In this document: piece after piece, positions 9,925-19,262 of the stretch
Position numbering within the stretch: the first letter of the stretch is position 1
Layout: every line of letters begins with the position of its first letter
Source: Singulisphaera sp.
GTDB taxonomy: Bacteria > Planctomycetota > Planctomycetia > Isosphaerales > Isosphaeraceae
DNA: 64,000 nucleotides
NCBI GenBank assembly: GCA_027451445.1
Contig: DAIDJG010000113.1
Coordinates: forward strand, 1 to 64,000
Direction of reading: 5' to 3'
Notes under the pieces: model-generated
What the model was told of the DNA's origin: nothing
Databases searched by the model: none
What the model saw: the letters and a program-made list of their open reading frames with translations, nothing else
Translations under genes and position numbers: made by a program

Positions 9925-12102
9925 TCAGGGTACTTCGACGAGCGCGTCGCTGGTGCCGATATTCCCTGCCGCGTCCGACGCCCGGATGACGAGGACATGG
10001 CTCCCAGCCTTGAGGTCTGGTAGTGACAAGGTGATCGTCTCGTTGCCGGTGTCGAAGAGGCCGTCGTCCGGAAAGATGGACACCCAATCGGCTCCGTCAA
10101 CAGCGTAGGCGGCCTTGGTGAGCCGGGTCAGGTTATCCTTGAGCGTGATCGTTGCCCCCCGGCCCTTGGGCGTGACGCTGACCGTGGGCGACTCGTGATC
10201 GATGATGAATGTCTCACTCTCCCGGTCCGCGCCCAGCGCGTCGTCGGGATTGTTGGAAGGTCGATCGCTCGCGGACACCCGCACGCGATAAAGGCCTGGA
10301 GGAACGGTGGTGGTGTCCCAGGAGAAGGTTTTTTCCGTGAGCGGTTCCTCGCTAAGCCGGATCCAGTTGGGCCAACCTTCCTTGCGGAGCCGAAGTGTGT
10401 ACGTCAGGTCGTCGTCGTTCGCATCGTGCGCTTCCCAGCGCAGGGTGAGCCGTGTTTGACGCGCCGTGCCGTCGCCGGCGCTCACGTCCGGGACATCAAT
10501 GCGCGTTACTTCGGGAGCTAGGTTCACCGTTTGGTAGCGGAGCACCACGGAGTGAAGCTCGGGCGTTGTCTTCGGGTCGTTTGTTTTCAGTGTTGCCCGG
10601 TACTGAATGTAACGACCAGCCGGCGCGAGCGCCTTTGATCGATTGGCGTCGGTTTGCTCATCCGACCAGTCCGACCACGTCTCGTCGGGCTCACCGACGT
10701 TCCCCGAGCGCACCTGCAAGACCACGGACGTGCCTGGAGGCGTCTCCGCGCGCCAGGAAAGCGACCCGAACCGGCTCGGCAGCTTGGCGTCGCGCACCTC
10801 GGAAACGAGCGTGCCTGACGTGACATGCCCCGAGGCGAGCTGGACGACCGCCGCGGGATCGCCTGCACCTATCAGCAAGTTCCCTTGCGGGTCTGAAAGC
10901 AACGATAGGATTTGTCCGTGATCGAGCTTTGCTACCGGAGCGGATTCGTGGTCGTTGTCTCGGACCTCGTAAAGTACCCCATCCGGGCCGGTTCCGATCA
11001 GCAGACGGCCAGGCTGTCGTGCCAGCGCAAAAATGAGGGCGCGGGCGCGAAACACCTCGCGGGCGATACCCTCGGAGTCAATCTTGTAAACCGCGTTCTC
11101 GCCTGCTGATACGGGTCGAGATCCGGATGTCCCGCCGCCCGGCGAGGGGCGGGTCGAGTTTGGCCGCGGAGGAGTCGGCTCCGGCGGGGGAGGTTCCTGG
11201 GCGGCCACGGCCTCGGCTGGCGGCGAGCCGGCCCGTGAGCTCGGCGGGAAGTCGGCCCCCGTGAAGAGCGGAGAAGTTCGAGTTTGGCCGCCGGCGCCCG
11301 TTTCGCTCGCCGTTCCTGCGTACAGTGTGCCGTCGCTGTCCAGCAAGAGGCTCGTGACTTCATTCTGGCTCGCATCGAATAGAATCGATGCTTTACCGTC
11401 CGCAGCCACTCGGTAGACGAGTCCGTCGCCGTCGCTCCCGGCGTAGACGACCCCTTCCTTCGAGACGGTGACGCAACGCAGGTGCGAATGTTTGCTGTCC
11501 AGGAGCAGGGACCACTTGCCTTCCACAGAGCGTTTCCAGAGCTGGCCCGTCGGCCCCGTGGCCGCGAACAGTTGGCCCTTGGAGTCGCACGCGAGGTCCC
11601 AGATGTACATGACCTTCGGATCGGGTCGTGACGCGGGATGCTTGGGGTCGGTCACATCGACAACCTGTCCCGTCGGTCCGGTTCCGGCAAAAATGTGGCC
11701 GTCTGGGGTCGTCACGAGGGAGAGCGCCTGCGTGTCGGACGAGTCGTACGCGAGCATCCAGGGCGCGTCGTTCTTCGGCTCTCGGCGATAGACCTTACCT
11801 TCATCGCCTGTGGCCACGAAGAGTTCGCCAGTCGGGGAACGGGCAATGTCCCAGACGTGGGCAGCGCCGATCTTCGGTGTCGGAATGAGAGCCTGACCGA
11901 GACGGACGCGGCCGTTTTCCGAAATGACCACCCGCTCACGTTTTCCCTTCGTGAACGCCGCCGACGTGTCTTCACGCCACGTTTCGAGTTTTGCCAGGGC
12001 GAGGCTCGAAATCAGGAGCGCCGAGGCGACGCAGGCCAGGCCAGCAACGCGGATCGGTCGGAAGAGTGAGAGGATCGGCGGACGGGGGAATTCTTTCGGC
12101 AT
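9925..12102 (-). CDS. Exported beta-propeller protein with C-terminal Ig/fibronectin-like domains
   Basis: About 725 residues. I chose the ATG at 12102 (MPKEFPRPP) because GAGG lies 5 nt upstream and because the upstream in-frame ATG at 12186 would translate a hairpin. A membrane anchor or signal (VAGLACVASALLISSLALA) follows near residue 20. Residues 60-430 have repeated blades of the type 'TGELFVATGDEGKVYR', 'DGHIFAGTGPTGQVV' and 'KGQLFAATGPTGQLW', interrupted by a Pro/Ser-rich linker at about 265-320. The C-terminal third has three beta-sandwich-like segments with phrases such as LTLRWEAHDANDDDLTY and HVLVIRASDAAGNIG, typical of Ig-like folds. It probably scaffolds or senses outside the cytoplasm. 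It lies 103 bp after the S55 protease gene on the same strand, so the two may act together. Confidence 0.75.
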   Translation of the reverse strand: MPKEFPRPPILSLFRPIRVAGLACVASALLISSLALAKLETWREDTSAAFTKGKRERVVISENGRVRLGQALIPTPKIGAAHVWDIARSPTGELFVATGDEGKVYRREPKNDAPWMLAYDSSDTQALSLVTTPDGHIFAGTGPTGQVVDVTDPKHPASRPDPKVMYIWDLACDSKGQLFAATGPTGQLWKRSVEGKWSLLLDSKHSHLRCVTVSKEGVVYAGSDGDGLVYRVAADGKASILFDASQNEVTSLLLDSDGTLYAGTASETGAGGQTRTSPLFTGADFPPSSRAGSPPAEAVAAQEPPPPEPTPPRPNSTRPSPGGGTSGSRPVSAGENAVYKIDSEGIAREVFRARALIFALARQPGRLLIGTGPDGVLYEVRDNDHESAPVAKLDHGQILSLLSDPQGNLLIGAGDPAAVVQLASGHVTSGTLVSEVRDAKLPSRFGSLSWRAETPPGTSVVLQVRSGNVGEPDETWSDWSDEQTDANRSKALAPAGRYIQYRATLKTNDPKTTPELHSVVLRYQTVNLAPEVTRIDVPDVSAGDGTARQTRLTLRWEAHDANDDDLTYTLRLRKEGWPNWIRLSEEPLTEKTFSWDTTTVPPGLYRVRVSASDRPSNNPDDALGADRESETFIIDHESPTVSVTPKGRGATITLKDNLTRLTKAAYAVDGADWVSIFPDDGLFDTGNETITLSLPDLKAGSHVLVIRASDAAGNIGTSDALVEVP

Positions 12103-12110
12103 TCCGGCCT

Positions 12111-12166
12111 CGGGATCGGGGTGCGGTCGCTCCTCGAAGCGACCGTCCCCGAAGGGCCTGATCCCG
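12111..12166. repeat. Imperfect hairpin upstream of the beta-propeller gene
   Basis: CGGTCGCT (12124-12131) pairs perfectly with AGCGACCG (12138-12145) around a 6-nt loop. The outer CGGGATC (12111-12117) pairs with GATCCCG (12160-12166) around an asymmetric bulge. It lies immediately before the preferred start codon of the propeller gene. It may be an RNA hairpin affecting translation, or a small dispersed repeat. Confidence 0.5.
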
Positions 12167-12205
12167 AAATCTCGGGCCAGCGACATACGGCGCTTCGCGC
12201 GCCCC

Positions 12206-14095
12206 TCACTTTAAGGACAGTCCGGTGTTCTTGACAACCGTGAACCTGAGCGACTGCACGCCTTCCAGCACCCAGGGCGTGTCGACGGCCGTTACCAGGT
12301 CGCTGCGCAGCGCTGGCTCGGGGCTGTGTCGCGTGCTCGAGAACACGGCCCGAACGCTCGGTGGCAGATCCGGCAAGGACTGACCTTCGACCGACAAGCC
12401 GCGATCGGGCAAGGGAATGTGCAGCGAGAGCGTCGTACGTTTTGCCGCGGTCTGGACTCGAATCGCCTCCACCACGCCCTCGAGGTCGCGCGGATCAAGC
12501 AAAGTGGGCTCGTTCCGGAACTTGCGGCGCAGGCTGTTGGACATGTCGCAGAGGCTCGCTTCGTATTGCCCCTCTTCCAGATCCTTGGGAAGGGTCAGAA
12601 CCGCCTCAACGGTCTGCCGCTCGCCTTTGAACGGCTTGAGCGTGACGGTCGCTCGCAAGTCCTCGCCCGGCTCCAGACGGTCGGAGGCGAGCCGGACCGC
12701 TTCAATGGTGGCAATATTGCGGCCAGTGGCGATCTCGATGTCGCAGTCGATCGATTCGATCCGGATTCGCTTCATCGCGTTGCGTGTCAGAAGGTTCACA
12801 ATCGAGGCGATCGGAGTGAACATCTGAGCCGGTCCCAACGGGCCGCTGTAGCGGGCACCGCTGATTGTGTCCTGAACTTCGATGGGATCGAAGCCGTGGA
12901 TCTTGATACGTGCCTTAAGCCGTGCTGTCAGCTCCTCGGGAAGGTTTCCCTCGGTGTCGATCGCATTTGTGAGCACGGACATGACCAGTGTGGGCAGCAG
13001 ATTCGGCTCCCGGACCATCTGGACGTTGTAAGTTCTCGGTTCCGAGTATCGACCAGTCTTGACGCGGACGCTCAGGGGAAGCATGTCGGGGACGGGACCG
13101 ATTCGCCCGGCGATACCGGTGCTGACGTCGGTGTCGAGCACCCCAACGGTTTTGAGCGGTGAGCCCATTTTCATGCTCACGCTCGCGCGGGGATAAACGG
13201 TATGGATGTAGCCCGTCATCAACGGAAACTCGCACGAGCCGAGGCTAAACATTGGGTGGCCAAAGCCGTAAACCCGATTGCCCTCAACGTGGGTGACGGT
13301 GCCGATGGCGGAGAGGTCGAAGTCACCGGTGACCATCGCCACACTCAACGGCGCACCCGCAACGAGTGGTTTGTCGCCCTCTTCGCGCACGATTCGTTCG
13401 GGGGCGGCCCCGCCCGCCATCGGGGCGAGCCCGATCGGCTGAAACTTTTCGCTGAGGAGGGCGAGTGCTCTTGGAGAGAAGCCTGATGCTGCCAGTGGCA
13501 TGGCGATCGCCCGCATTCCCGCGAGCGTTGGGTTTGCCGCTGCGGCGGCAATCGTCGGCGCCGGTGCATCGTCGCCCACGAATAATTCGACGCGGGTGGA
13601 CTGCCCTTCGCGAGACGCATGGACTCCGTCGCCCTTGCCGGCGTCTTTCGACTCCGCGGCGATCCGGCGGTCGTTCGCCCGAACGTATTTGACCATCTGC
13701 TGGAAGGGGGTCACCCCGGCGATGGGATCCTTGCCGAACTCCCACGCAAACGCCACGGCGCCGAGGAGCTTGCCGTCGATGTAAATCGGGCTCCCACTCA
13801 TCCCCTGAATGATGCCTGCATGTTCAAGGTTGCAACCCGAGAGCCGGCAGAGGACCATGTCGCGGCCGGGGCTCACGTCGCGCATGACGCCGAGCACCTC
13901 GACGTGGAATTCTTCGAGCTTCGTGCCGACCATTACCGTCCGTCCGAACCCCTTCATTCCGGTTCGGACTTCGGCGACGTCCCAGTAGGTCTTCGGATCA
14001 GGCTCCGCGTGGGAGACGCTTGCGGCCGACGATATTGCCAGCAATGCCCAACACCAGCCGCGAAGGAGCCGGCTGATCGTGACCGTGAACCGCAT
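12206..14095 (-). CDS. SpoIVB-type (peptidase family S55) domain protein
   Basis: About 629 residues, exported. The start at 14095 is supported by GGGGAGG 8 nt upstream and by the signal peptide that follows (MRFTVTISRLLRGWCWALLAISSAASVSHA). The next 180 residues match the S55/SpoIVB peptidase fold: a GMKGFGRTVM segment, VLGVMRDVSPGRDMVLCRL, then GMSGSPIYIDGKLLGAVAF with the likely nucleophile Ser100. A second conserved block contains THVEGNRVYGFGHPMF, which may supply His. The remaining C-terminal half is beta-rich and of unknown role. In Bacillus SpoIVB is a signalling protease that triggers sigma-K processing; planctomycete relatives are not sporulation proteins and their targets are unknown. 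It has its own predicted promoter. Confidence 0.8.
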   Translation of the reverse strand: MRFTVTISRLLRGWCWALLAISSAASVSHAEPDPKTYWDVAEVRTGMKGFGRTVMVGTKLEEFHVEVLGVMRDVSPGRDMVLCRLSGCNLEHAGIIQGMSGSPIYIDGKLLGAVAFAWEFGKDPIAGVTPFQQMVKYVRANDRRIAAESKDAGKGDGVHASREGQSTRVELFVGDDAPAPTIAAAAANPTLAGMRAIAMPLAASGFSPRALALLSEKFQPIGLAPMAGGAAPERIVREEGDKPLVAGAPLSVAMVTGDFDLSAIGTVTHVEGNRVYGFGHPMFSLGSCEFPLMTGYIHTVYPRASVSMKMGSPLKTVGVLDTDVSTGIAGRIGPVPDMLPLSVRVKTGRYSEPRTYNVQMVREPNLLPTLVMSVLTNAIDTEGNLPEELTARLKARIKIHGFDPIEVQDTISGARYSGPLGPAQMFTPIASIVNLLTRNAMKRIRIESIDCDIEIATGRNIATIEAVRLASDRLEPGEDLRATVTLKPFKGERQTVEAVLTLPKDLEEGQYEASLCDMSNSLRRKFRNEPTLLDPRDLEGVVEAIRVQTAAKRTTLSLHIPLPDRGLSVEGQSLPDLPPSVRAVFSSTRHSPEPALRSDLVTAVDTPWVLEGVQSLRFTVVKNTGLSLK

Positions 14096-14103
14096 CGAGA
14101 AGA

Positions 14104-14110
14104 CCTCCCC
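14104..14110 (-). promoter_or_regulatory. Strong Shine-Dalgarno deciding the start of the S55 gene
   Basis: GGGGAGG, 8 nt before the ATG at 14095. The frame is open further upstream to 14230, but those 45 extra residues precede the signal peptide and have no ribosome-binding site. Confidence 0.7.
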
Positions 14111-14306
14111 GGAAGAGGGCAAAGCCGTGGCGTCGATAGTTGAAAGATGGGCGTGGCTGCGAGACATGCGCCGCCAGGAGAGAGGGAGTCGAGGCAAAGA
14201 GACGAGCGAAACTTTGCTCGGGAGGGGCATGCTCGTGTCCGAATCTCTGCGCCCTCAAGGCCCCAGCGTCTCGAGAGCCATTGCATCCTGGAACTTCCCT
14301 ACGAGA

Positions 14307-14335
14307 ATCTTAACCCTCCTTTAACATCGCGTCAA
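14307..14335 (-). promoter_or_regulatory. Predicted sigma-70-type promoter for the S55 protease gene
   Basis: On the minus strand TTGACG (14330-14335), a 17-bp spacer and TAAGAT (14307-14312). Transcription would start near 14300, giving a leader of about 205 nt before the ATG at 14095. The surrounding sequence is locally A+T-rich and lies in the gap after the small membrane protein gene. Confidence 0.5.
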
Positions 14336-14395
14336 CCAATACATCGCTCTCACTTCATGCATTTTCCCAATATTCCGGGCGCCTCGGACCGCCGG

Positions 14396-14869
14396 CTAGT
14401 GGGGGAAGCCGTTCGTGGGGGCAGGGGGCGTTTGCCAGGGCTCATCGTCATCGAAACGGCGGCGGGCCGTATCGCGGAGGAGGTCAAGTCGTTCGCGCGC
14501 GATTTCGCCACGGTGTCGCCTTGCATAAAGCCGAGTTGCCATGAGATCGGAGAATGCCAGGGCGAGCAGAACGAAGATCAGGCCAAAGACGCCGAGCCAG
14601 ACCATGATGAACCAGGGGTTCGCGTGCCTGGCCGCAAGATGAGGAATGCGCGAACCGAGCGACAACCCGACCGCCAGCAAGACCATCACGAGGGCCCCAA
14701 TGGCGCGCCGGCGATCTTGATCGCGAAAATAGCGGCTATCGTCGAGCGACAGGTCGGAACTCCGCCGGCGCCACTCGTGCCACTGCCTGAACGAAAGAAG
14801 CCCTGCGATCGCCAGCACCGCCGCCGAGATGGCGAGACTGGCCGCCTTGACGTCCCCGGCCGCTGGCAT
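14396..14869 (-). CDS. Small membrane protein of unknown function
   Basis: 157 residues. Three hydrophobic stretches are visible: near residues 8-25 (AASLAISAAVLAIAGLLSF), 56-72 (AIGALVMVLLAVGLSLG) and 85-110 (WFIMVWLGVFGLIFVLLALAF). They are followed by a basic, charged C-terminal tail of about 45 residues (ARRHRGEIARERLDLLRD). The gene starts 21 bp after the stop of the kinase gene on the same strand, so the two are probably cotranscribed; this product may be a membrane partner or target of the kinase. I do not recognise a family. Confidence 0.7.
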   Translation of the reverse strand: MPAAGDVKAASLAISAAVLAIAGLLSFRQWHEWRRRSSDLSLDDSRYFRDQDRRRAIGALVMVLLAVGLSLGSRIPHLAARHANPWFIMVWLGVFGLIFVLLALAFSDLMATRLYARRHRGEIARERLDLLRDTARRRFDDDEPWQTPPAPTNGFPH

Positions 14870-14890
14870 GGGTACTCCCCGTCGTTCGCC

Positions 14891-16249
14891 TCAATAAAGA
14901 TCGCTGTCACTGAGCTGTTGCTCGACGCGATCCGCGCGCCGGGCGATTTCGAGCATGGCTGCCCGGACGTCGACCGCACACACGTGATCGCGCAGGAACG
15001 TCCGCGTCATCACAAACATCGGCTGGCCGTCGACGTTGCGAATCGTGATGCTGCCGTGAGTGAGCCTGGCGTTCAGCTTCAATGCCGACTCAAAGTAACC
15101 GGGGACTGCCGCCCCACACACAGAGAAAACCAGCAAAAGGCGCTCGCCCTGAGCCCCCTGCGCGAACTCCAGGTACACTTCCTGAAGGCGGTCGCCGGGC
15201 AACTGGAACAAGACCCGGTAATTGGTGCGCGCGCCCTGGACGAAGCAGTCGAGACCCTCCAGGATCTCTTGCACCAGCGCCTCGCTGTCTCGAAGCTGAT
15301 AGACCACGGTCTGGAGATCGTCGGCCAGTTCGTCGGCGGAACGATAGCGCCGATCGGGTCGCTTCGCCAGGCAACGCTCGATGATCGGAACCACGACATC
15401 GGGTACGGAGGGGACGAGTTGCCGGATGTCGGGAATCGGTTCGTTCCGGTGGAGCTGAACCAGGCGGCCGAGTCGATCCGACGCGAATGGAAGCATGCCC
15501 GAGAGAAGGTAGAAATACATCACGCCGACGGCGTAGAGGTCGGATCGAGCACTCGCAGGAACGCCCATGTACAGCTCGGGCGCCATGAACGTCGGCGTGC
15601 CGGCGATCGGGACACCGGCGAGCCGGAGCTCACCCCGGTGTCGCACCAGGCCGAAGTCAGCCAGCTTCGCTGCGCCTTCGGCGGTGAGGAGGACGTTTGC
15701 TGGCTTGACATCACGATGGATCAACCCCGCGGCGTGTGCTGCGCCGAGGCCGAGGGACACCTGCCGGACCAGTTCGGTCGCGCGGCTCGGTCCGAAGGGT
15801 CCCTGACGAATGAGCGTCTCATTCAGGCTGAAACCGCCGGCGATGTACTCCATCTCGATGAAGTGGTAGCCCCGGTCAGTCCCCAGGTTGTGGACCGTGA
15901 CGACGTGCGGGTGGACGAGTTGGGCGACCGCGCGCGCTTCCGCCCAGAAGCGTTCCTGGAGTTGCGGTTCCTTGGCGACCAGCCCAGGGTTCATCACCTT
16001 GAGTGCGGAGGGCCGGCCGAGGCCGAGGTGTTCCGCCCGGTACACCCGGCCCATGGAGCCCCGCCCGACGACTTCTTCGAGCCGGTACTGACCGAGCGTC
16101 TGGCCGAGCAGATCATCCTCGGCCGGGAAACCGCTGTCATCCAGCGGTTCCAGGTCGAAACCTGGGTCGGACAAAAGGCCGTTCGTCCCCATGTCGAGGG
16201 TTTCGGCCAGATGGCGGTCGCGTCGCGGTGTGTTTTTCTCGACCGCCAT
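14891..16249 (-). CDS. Ser/Thr protein kinase with C-terminal YbjN/secretion-chaperone-like domain
   Basis: 452 residues with no obvious membrane segment. An acidic leader of about 50 residues precedes a complete PknB-type kinase domain (about 54-300): glycine loop GRGSMGRVY, ALKVM with the ATP-binding Lys, HRDVKPANVLL, DFG and the APE motif (FMAPELY). The last ~135 residues (LVQEILEGLDCFVQ to the C-terminus) form an alpha/beta module ending in LNARLTHGSITIRNVDGQPMFVM and a long helix. This resembles YbjN or type III secretion chaperone (CesT-like) folds, which bind other proteins. That assignment is by pattern only. The domain may recruit substrates. The membrane protein gene follows 21 bp downstream. 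Confidence 0.85.
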   Translation of the reverse strand: MAVEKNTPRRDRHLAETLDMGTNGLLSDPGFDLEPLDDSGFPAEDDLLGQTLGQYRLEEVVGRGSMGRVYRAEHLGLGRPSALKVMNPGLVAKEPQLQERFWAEARAVAQLVHPHVVTVHNLGTDRGYHFIEMEYIAGGFSLNETLIRQGPFGPSRATELVRQVSLGLGAAHAAGLIHRDVKPANVLLTAEGAAKLADFGLVRHRGELRLAGVPIAGTPTFMAPELYMGVPASARSDLYAVGVMYFYLLSGMLPFASDRLGRLVQLHRNEPIPDIRQLVPSVPDVVVPIIERCLAKRPDRRYRSADELADDLQTVVYQLRDSEALVQEILEGLDCFVQGARTNYRVLFQLPGDRLQEVYLEFAQGAQGERLLLVFSVCGAAVPGYFESALKLNARLTHGSITIRNVDGQPMFVMTRTFLRDHVCAVDVRAAMLEIARRADRVEQQLSDSDLY

Positions 16250-16386
16250 CAGTCGCTACTCCCCCCTGCGACCGAGTCCGTACGCTTTGGGGCCGGCGTG
16301 GTTACGTCGTGGACCTCGGACGGAAGAGGCCCTGGTTCCTAACTCTATCACGTCAAAGAAACGCACCGTCGGCGAATCACGGAATT

Positions 16387-16437
16387 CCCCGACAAGCGTC
16401 GTTTCCCCAAGTGTTCGGGGGGCGTCAAGCCCCTCGC
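16387..16437 (-). terminator. Hairpins after gnd, possible weak terminator
   Basis: Just past the gnd stop, GGGGC and GCCCC pair around a 5-nt loop. A second, imperfect CCCCGA/TCGGGG pairing spans 16387-16420. Neither has a U tract, so intrinsic termination is uncertain. Confidence 0.3.
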
Positions 16438-16438
16438 T

Positions 16439-17899
<1,461 letters not shown>

Positions 17900-18026
17900 C
17901 GTGCATGCTCACGTCGTTACGAGAAGGACGAGGAAAGTACGCCGTTGTCCATAATAACTGTCCGCCGCGCCGTTCGTGGCGGTCTCAGGGGAAACGCTGT
18001 TCGGGATCGGAACGCAGGCCGGGATT

Positions 18027-18926
18027 TCAGGGACGCTTCCAAGGCGGCGTCTCCGGCAGAAGTGCTCGGAACCGCGCGATACGGTCGTCCATGTACGCAC
18101 CAGCGTAAGTACCGGCGAAGAATCGTGGCAAGGCCTCTCGAAGGAATCGCGCCCACGACTCGTCTTCGCGGCCGGGTTCGATCGGATAAAACAGTGCGCC
18201 GTTCGCCTGTGCGGCACTGAGGTCGCCGAGTGCATCGCCGACCATCAAGACCCTTTCGGGAGCGTAGTGTCCTGCTGTTGCGAGGCCGAGCTGCTCTTTC
18301 TTGCTCCCCAGCTCCTGTCCTGCGATGAGCGCCACGAGGGGTTTCAGCCCGTGCTCGGTCCATTCACGCTGGAGAGCCTCTGCGGGTGTTGCGGATACCA
18401 CCATGACGTCGGCCCTGCCAGCCATGGACTGCAACGATTCGAGCACGCCAGGGAACGGCGGAACGTCGCGGACCGTCTCGGCGATCGACCGGTTGACCGC
18501 CTCACTCCACTCGAGCGCCAGAGCCAGATCGGGGTCGCCGGTGGTCTCGATGGCTCGCTTCAATGCGGAATTCGCCAGCTTGGTTTCACGCTCCAGCCAG
18601 CTTCGCAGTCCTTGCAGGCGAGGGAGCGTGAAGCGCCGGTCGTGGACCTCGGAACGATCGGACAGCAAATCGAGAGTCAGCGTGAGTCCCGGGAAACGGT
18701 TAATCCCTCGCCAGTACGAATAGAGGTTAACAAATTCGGAAACTTCACGAACATATTTGGATATCGCCTCCATGTGGAACACGCGGACAATGTTCGGGAT
18801 GAAGCACTCCTTGTGCTTCACCTCCATCGTGTCGAAGGCGCAGCCGTCGCTATCGATCCCAACGAAGAATTCTTGAGTCTGCCGGAAGTTGCGCAGGATA
18901 GACTGAGAATCTTCGTGCTCAACCAT
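18027..18926 (-). CDS. HAD-superfamily hydrolase
   Basis: 299 residues with all four HAD motifs: GIDSDGCAFDTM (nucleophile Asp and the acid/base Asp at +2), VVSAT (motif II), GSKKEQL (motif III Lys) and VLMVGDALGDLSAA (motif IV). A long helical cap of about 130 residues lies between motifs I and II. The cap and the 'DSDGCAFDTMEVKH' opening separate it from the smaller HAD-IA enzyme at 8217-8840. Probably a cytosolic phosphatase of unknown substrate. The gene is divergent from the kinase at 19263 and lies 127 bp downstream of gnd, read in the same direction as gnd, so a link to sugar phosphate metabolism is possible but unproven. Confidence 0.8.
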   Translation of the reverse strand: MVEHEDSQSILRNFRQTQEFFVGIDSDGCAFDTMEVKHKECFIPNIVRVFHMEAISKYVREVSEFVNLYSYWRGINRFPGLTLTLDLLSDRSEVHDRRFTLPRLQGLRSWLERETKLANSALKRAIETTGDPDLALALEWSEAVNRSIAETVRDVPPFPGVLESLQSMAGRADVMVVSATPAEALQREWTEHGLKPLVALIAGQELGSKKEQLGLATAGHYAPERVLMVGDALGDLSAAQANGALFYPIEPGREDESWARFLREALPRFFAGTYAGAYMDDRIARFRALLPETPPWKRP

Positions 18927-19262
18927 GCGGCGGTTCCTTCACTGGGGCGCAACACATTTTGACCGTGGATAGTTTCAAGCTCACCGGGGGGGCGCAAGAG
19001 GGATATCGTAGTCGCCGGCCGGTGCGCTGTCTAGCCGACGAATTGGGAACGGAAGGCTGAGTTATTGCGGCATTAACGCATTTGACGCGATAGACGGGAT
19101 TATGATTGGAAGGTCGTTCGGAACTTCGCCCTGTGTTCTATGATCAAACACGAGAAACGGCCGGCACGGAAATTGAGTGTGGGGTGCCCGTGTGGTATCG
19201 TCAGTGTTTCCGTGGAGGCGACGGCGCGCGTGGCGGAGGCTGGCTGAGGGACGAGCGGGGGA
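18927..19262. other. Divergent intergenic region, no gene seen
   Basis: 336 bp between the HAD gene (-) and the kinase gene (+). It must hold both promoters. TATGAT-like -10 candidates occur near 19101-19106 and 19139-19144, but no -35 element at correct spacing is convincing. GGGGGA just before 19263 could serve the kinase gene. Confidence 0.35.

Noticed and set aside
14147..16342. 731-codon plus-strand frame
   Set aside because: Antisense to the membrane protein and kinase genes, which have full motif sets; the long frame is a by-product of G+C-rich codon use.
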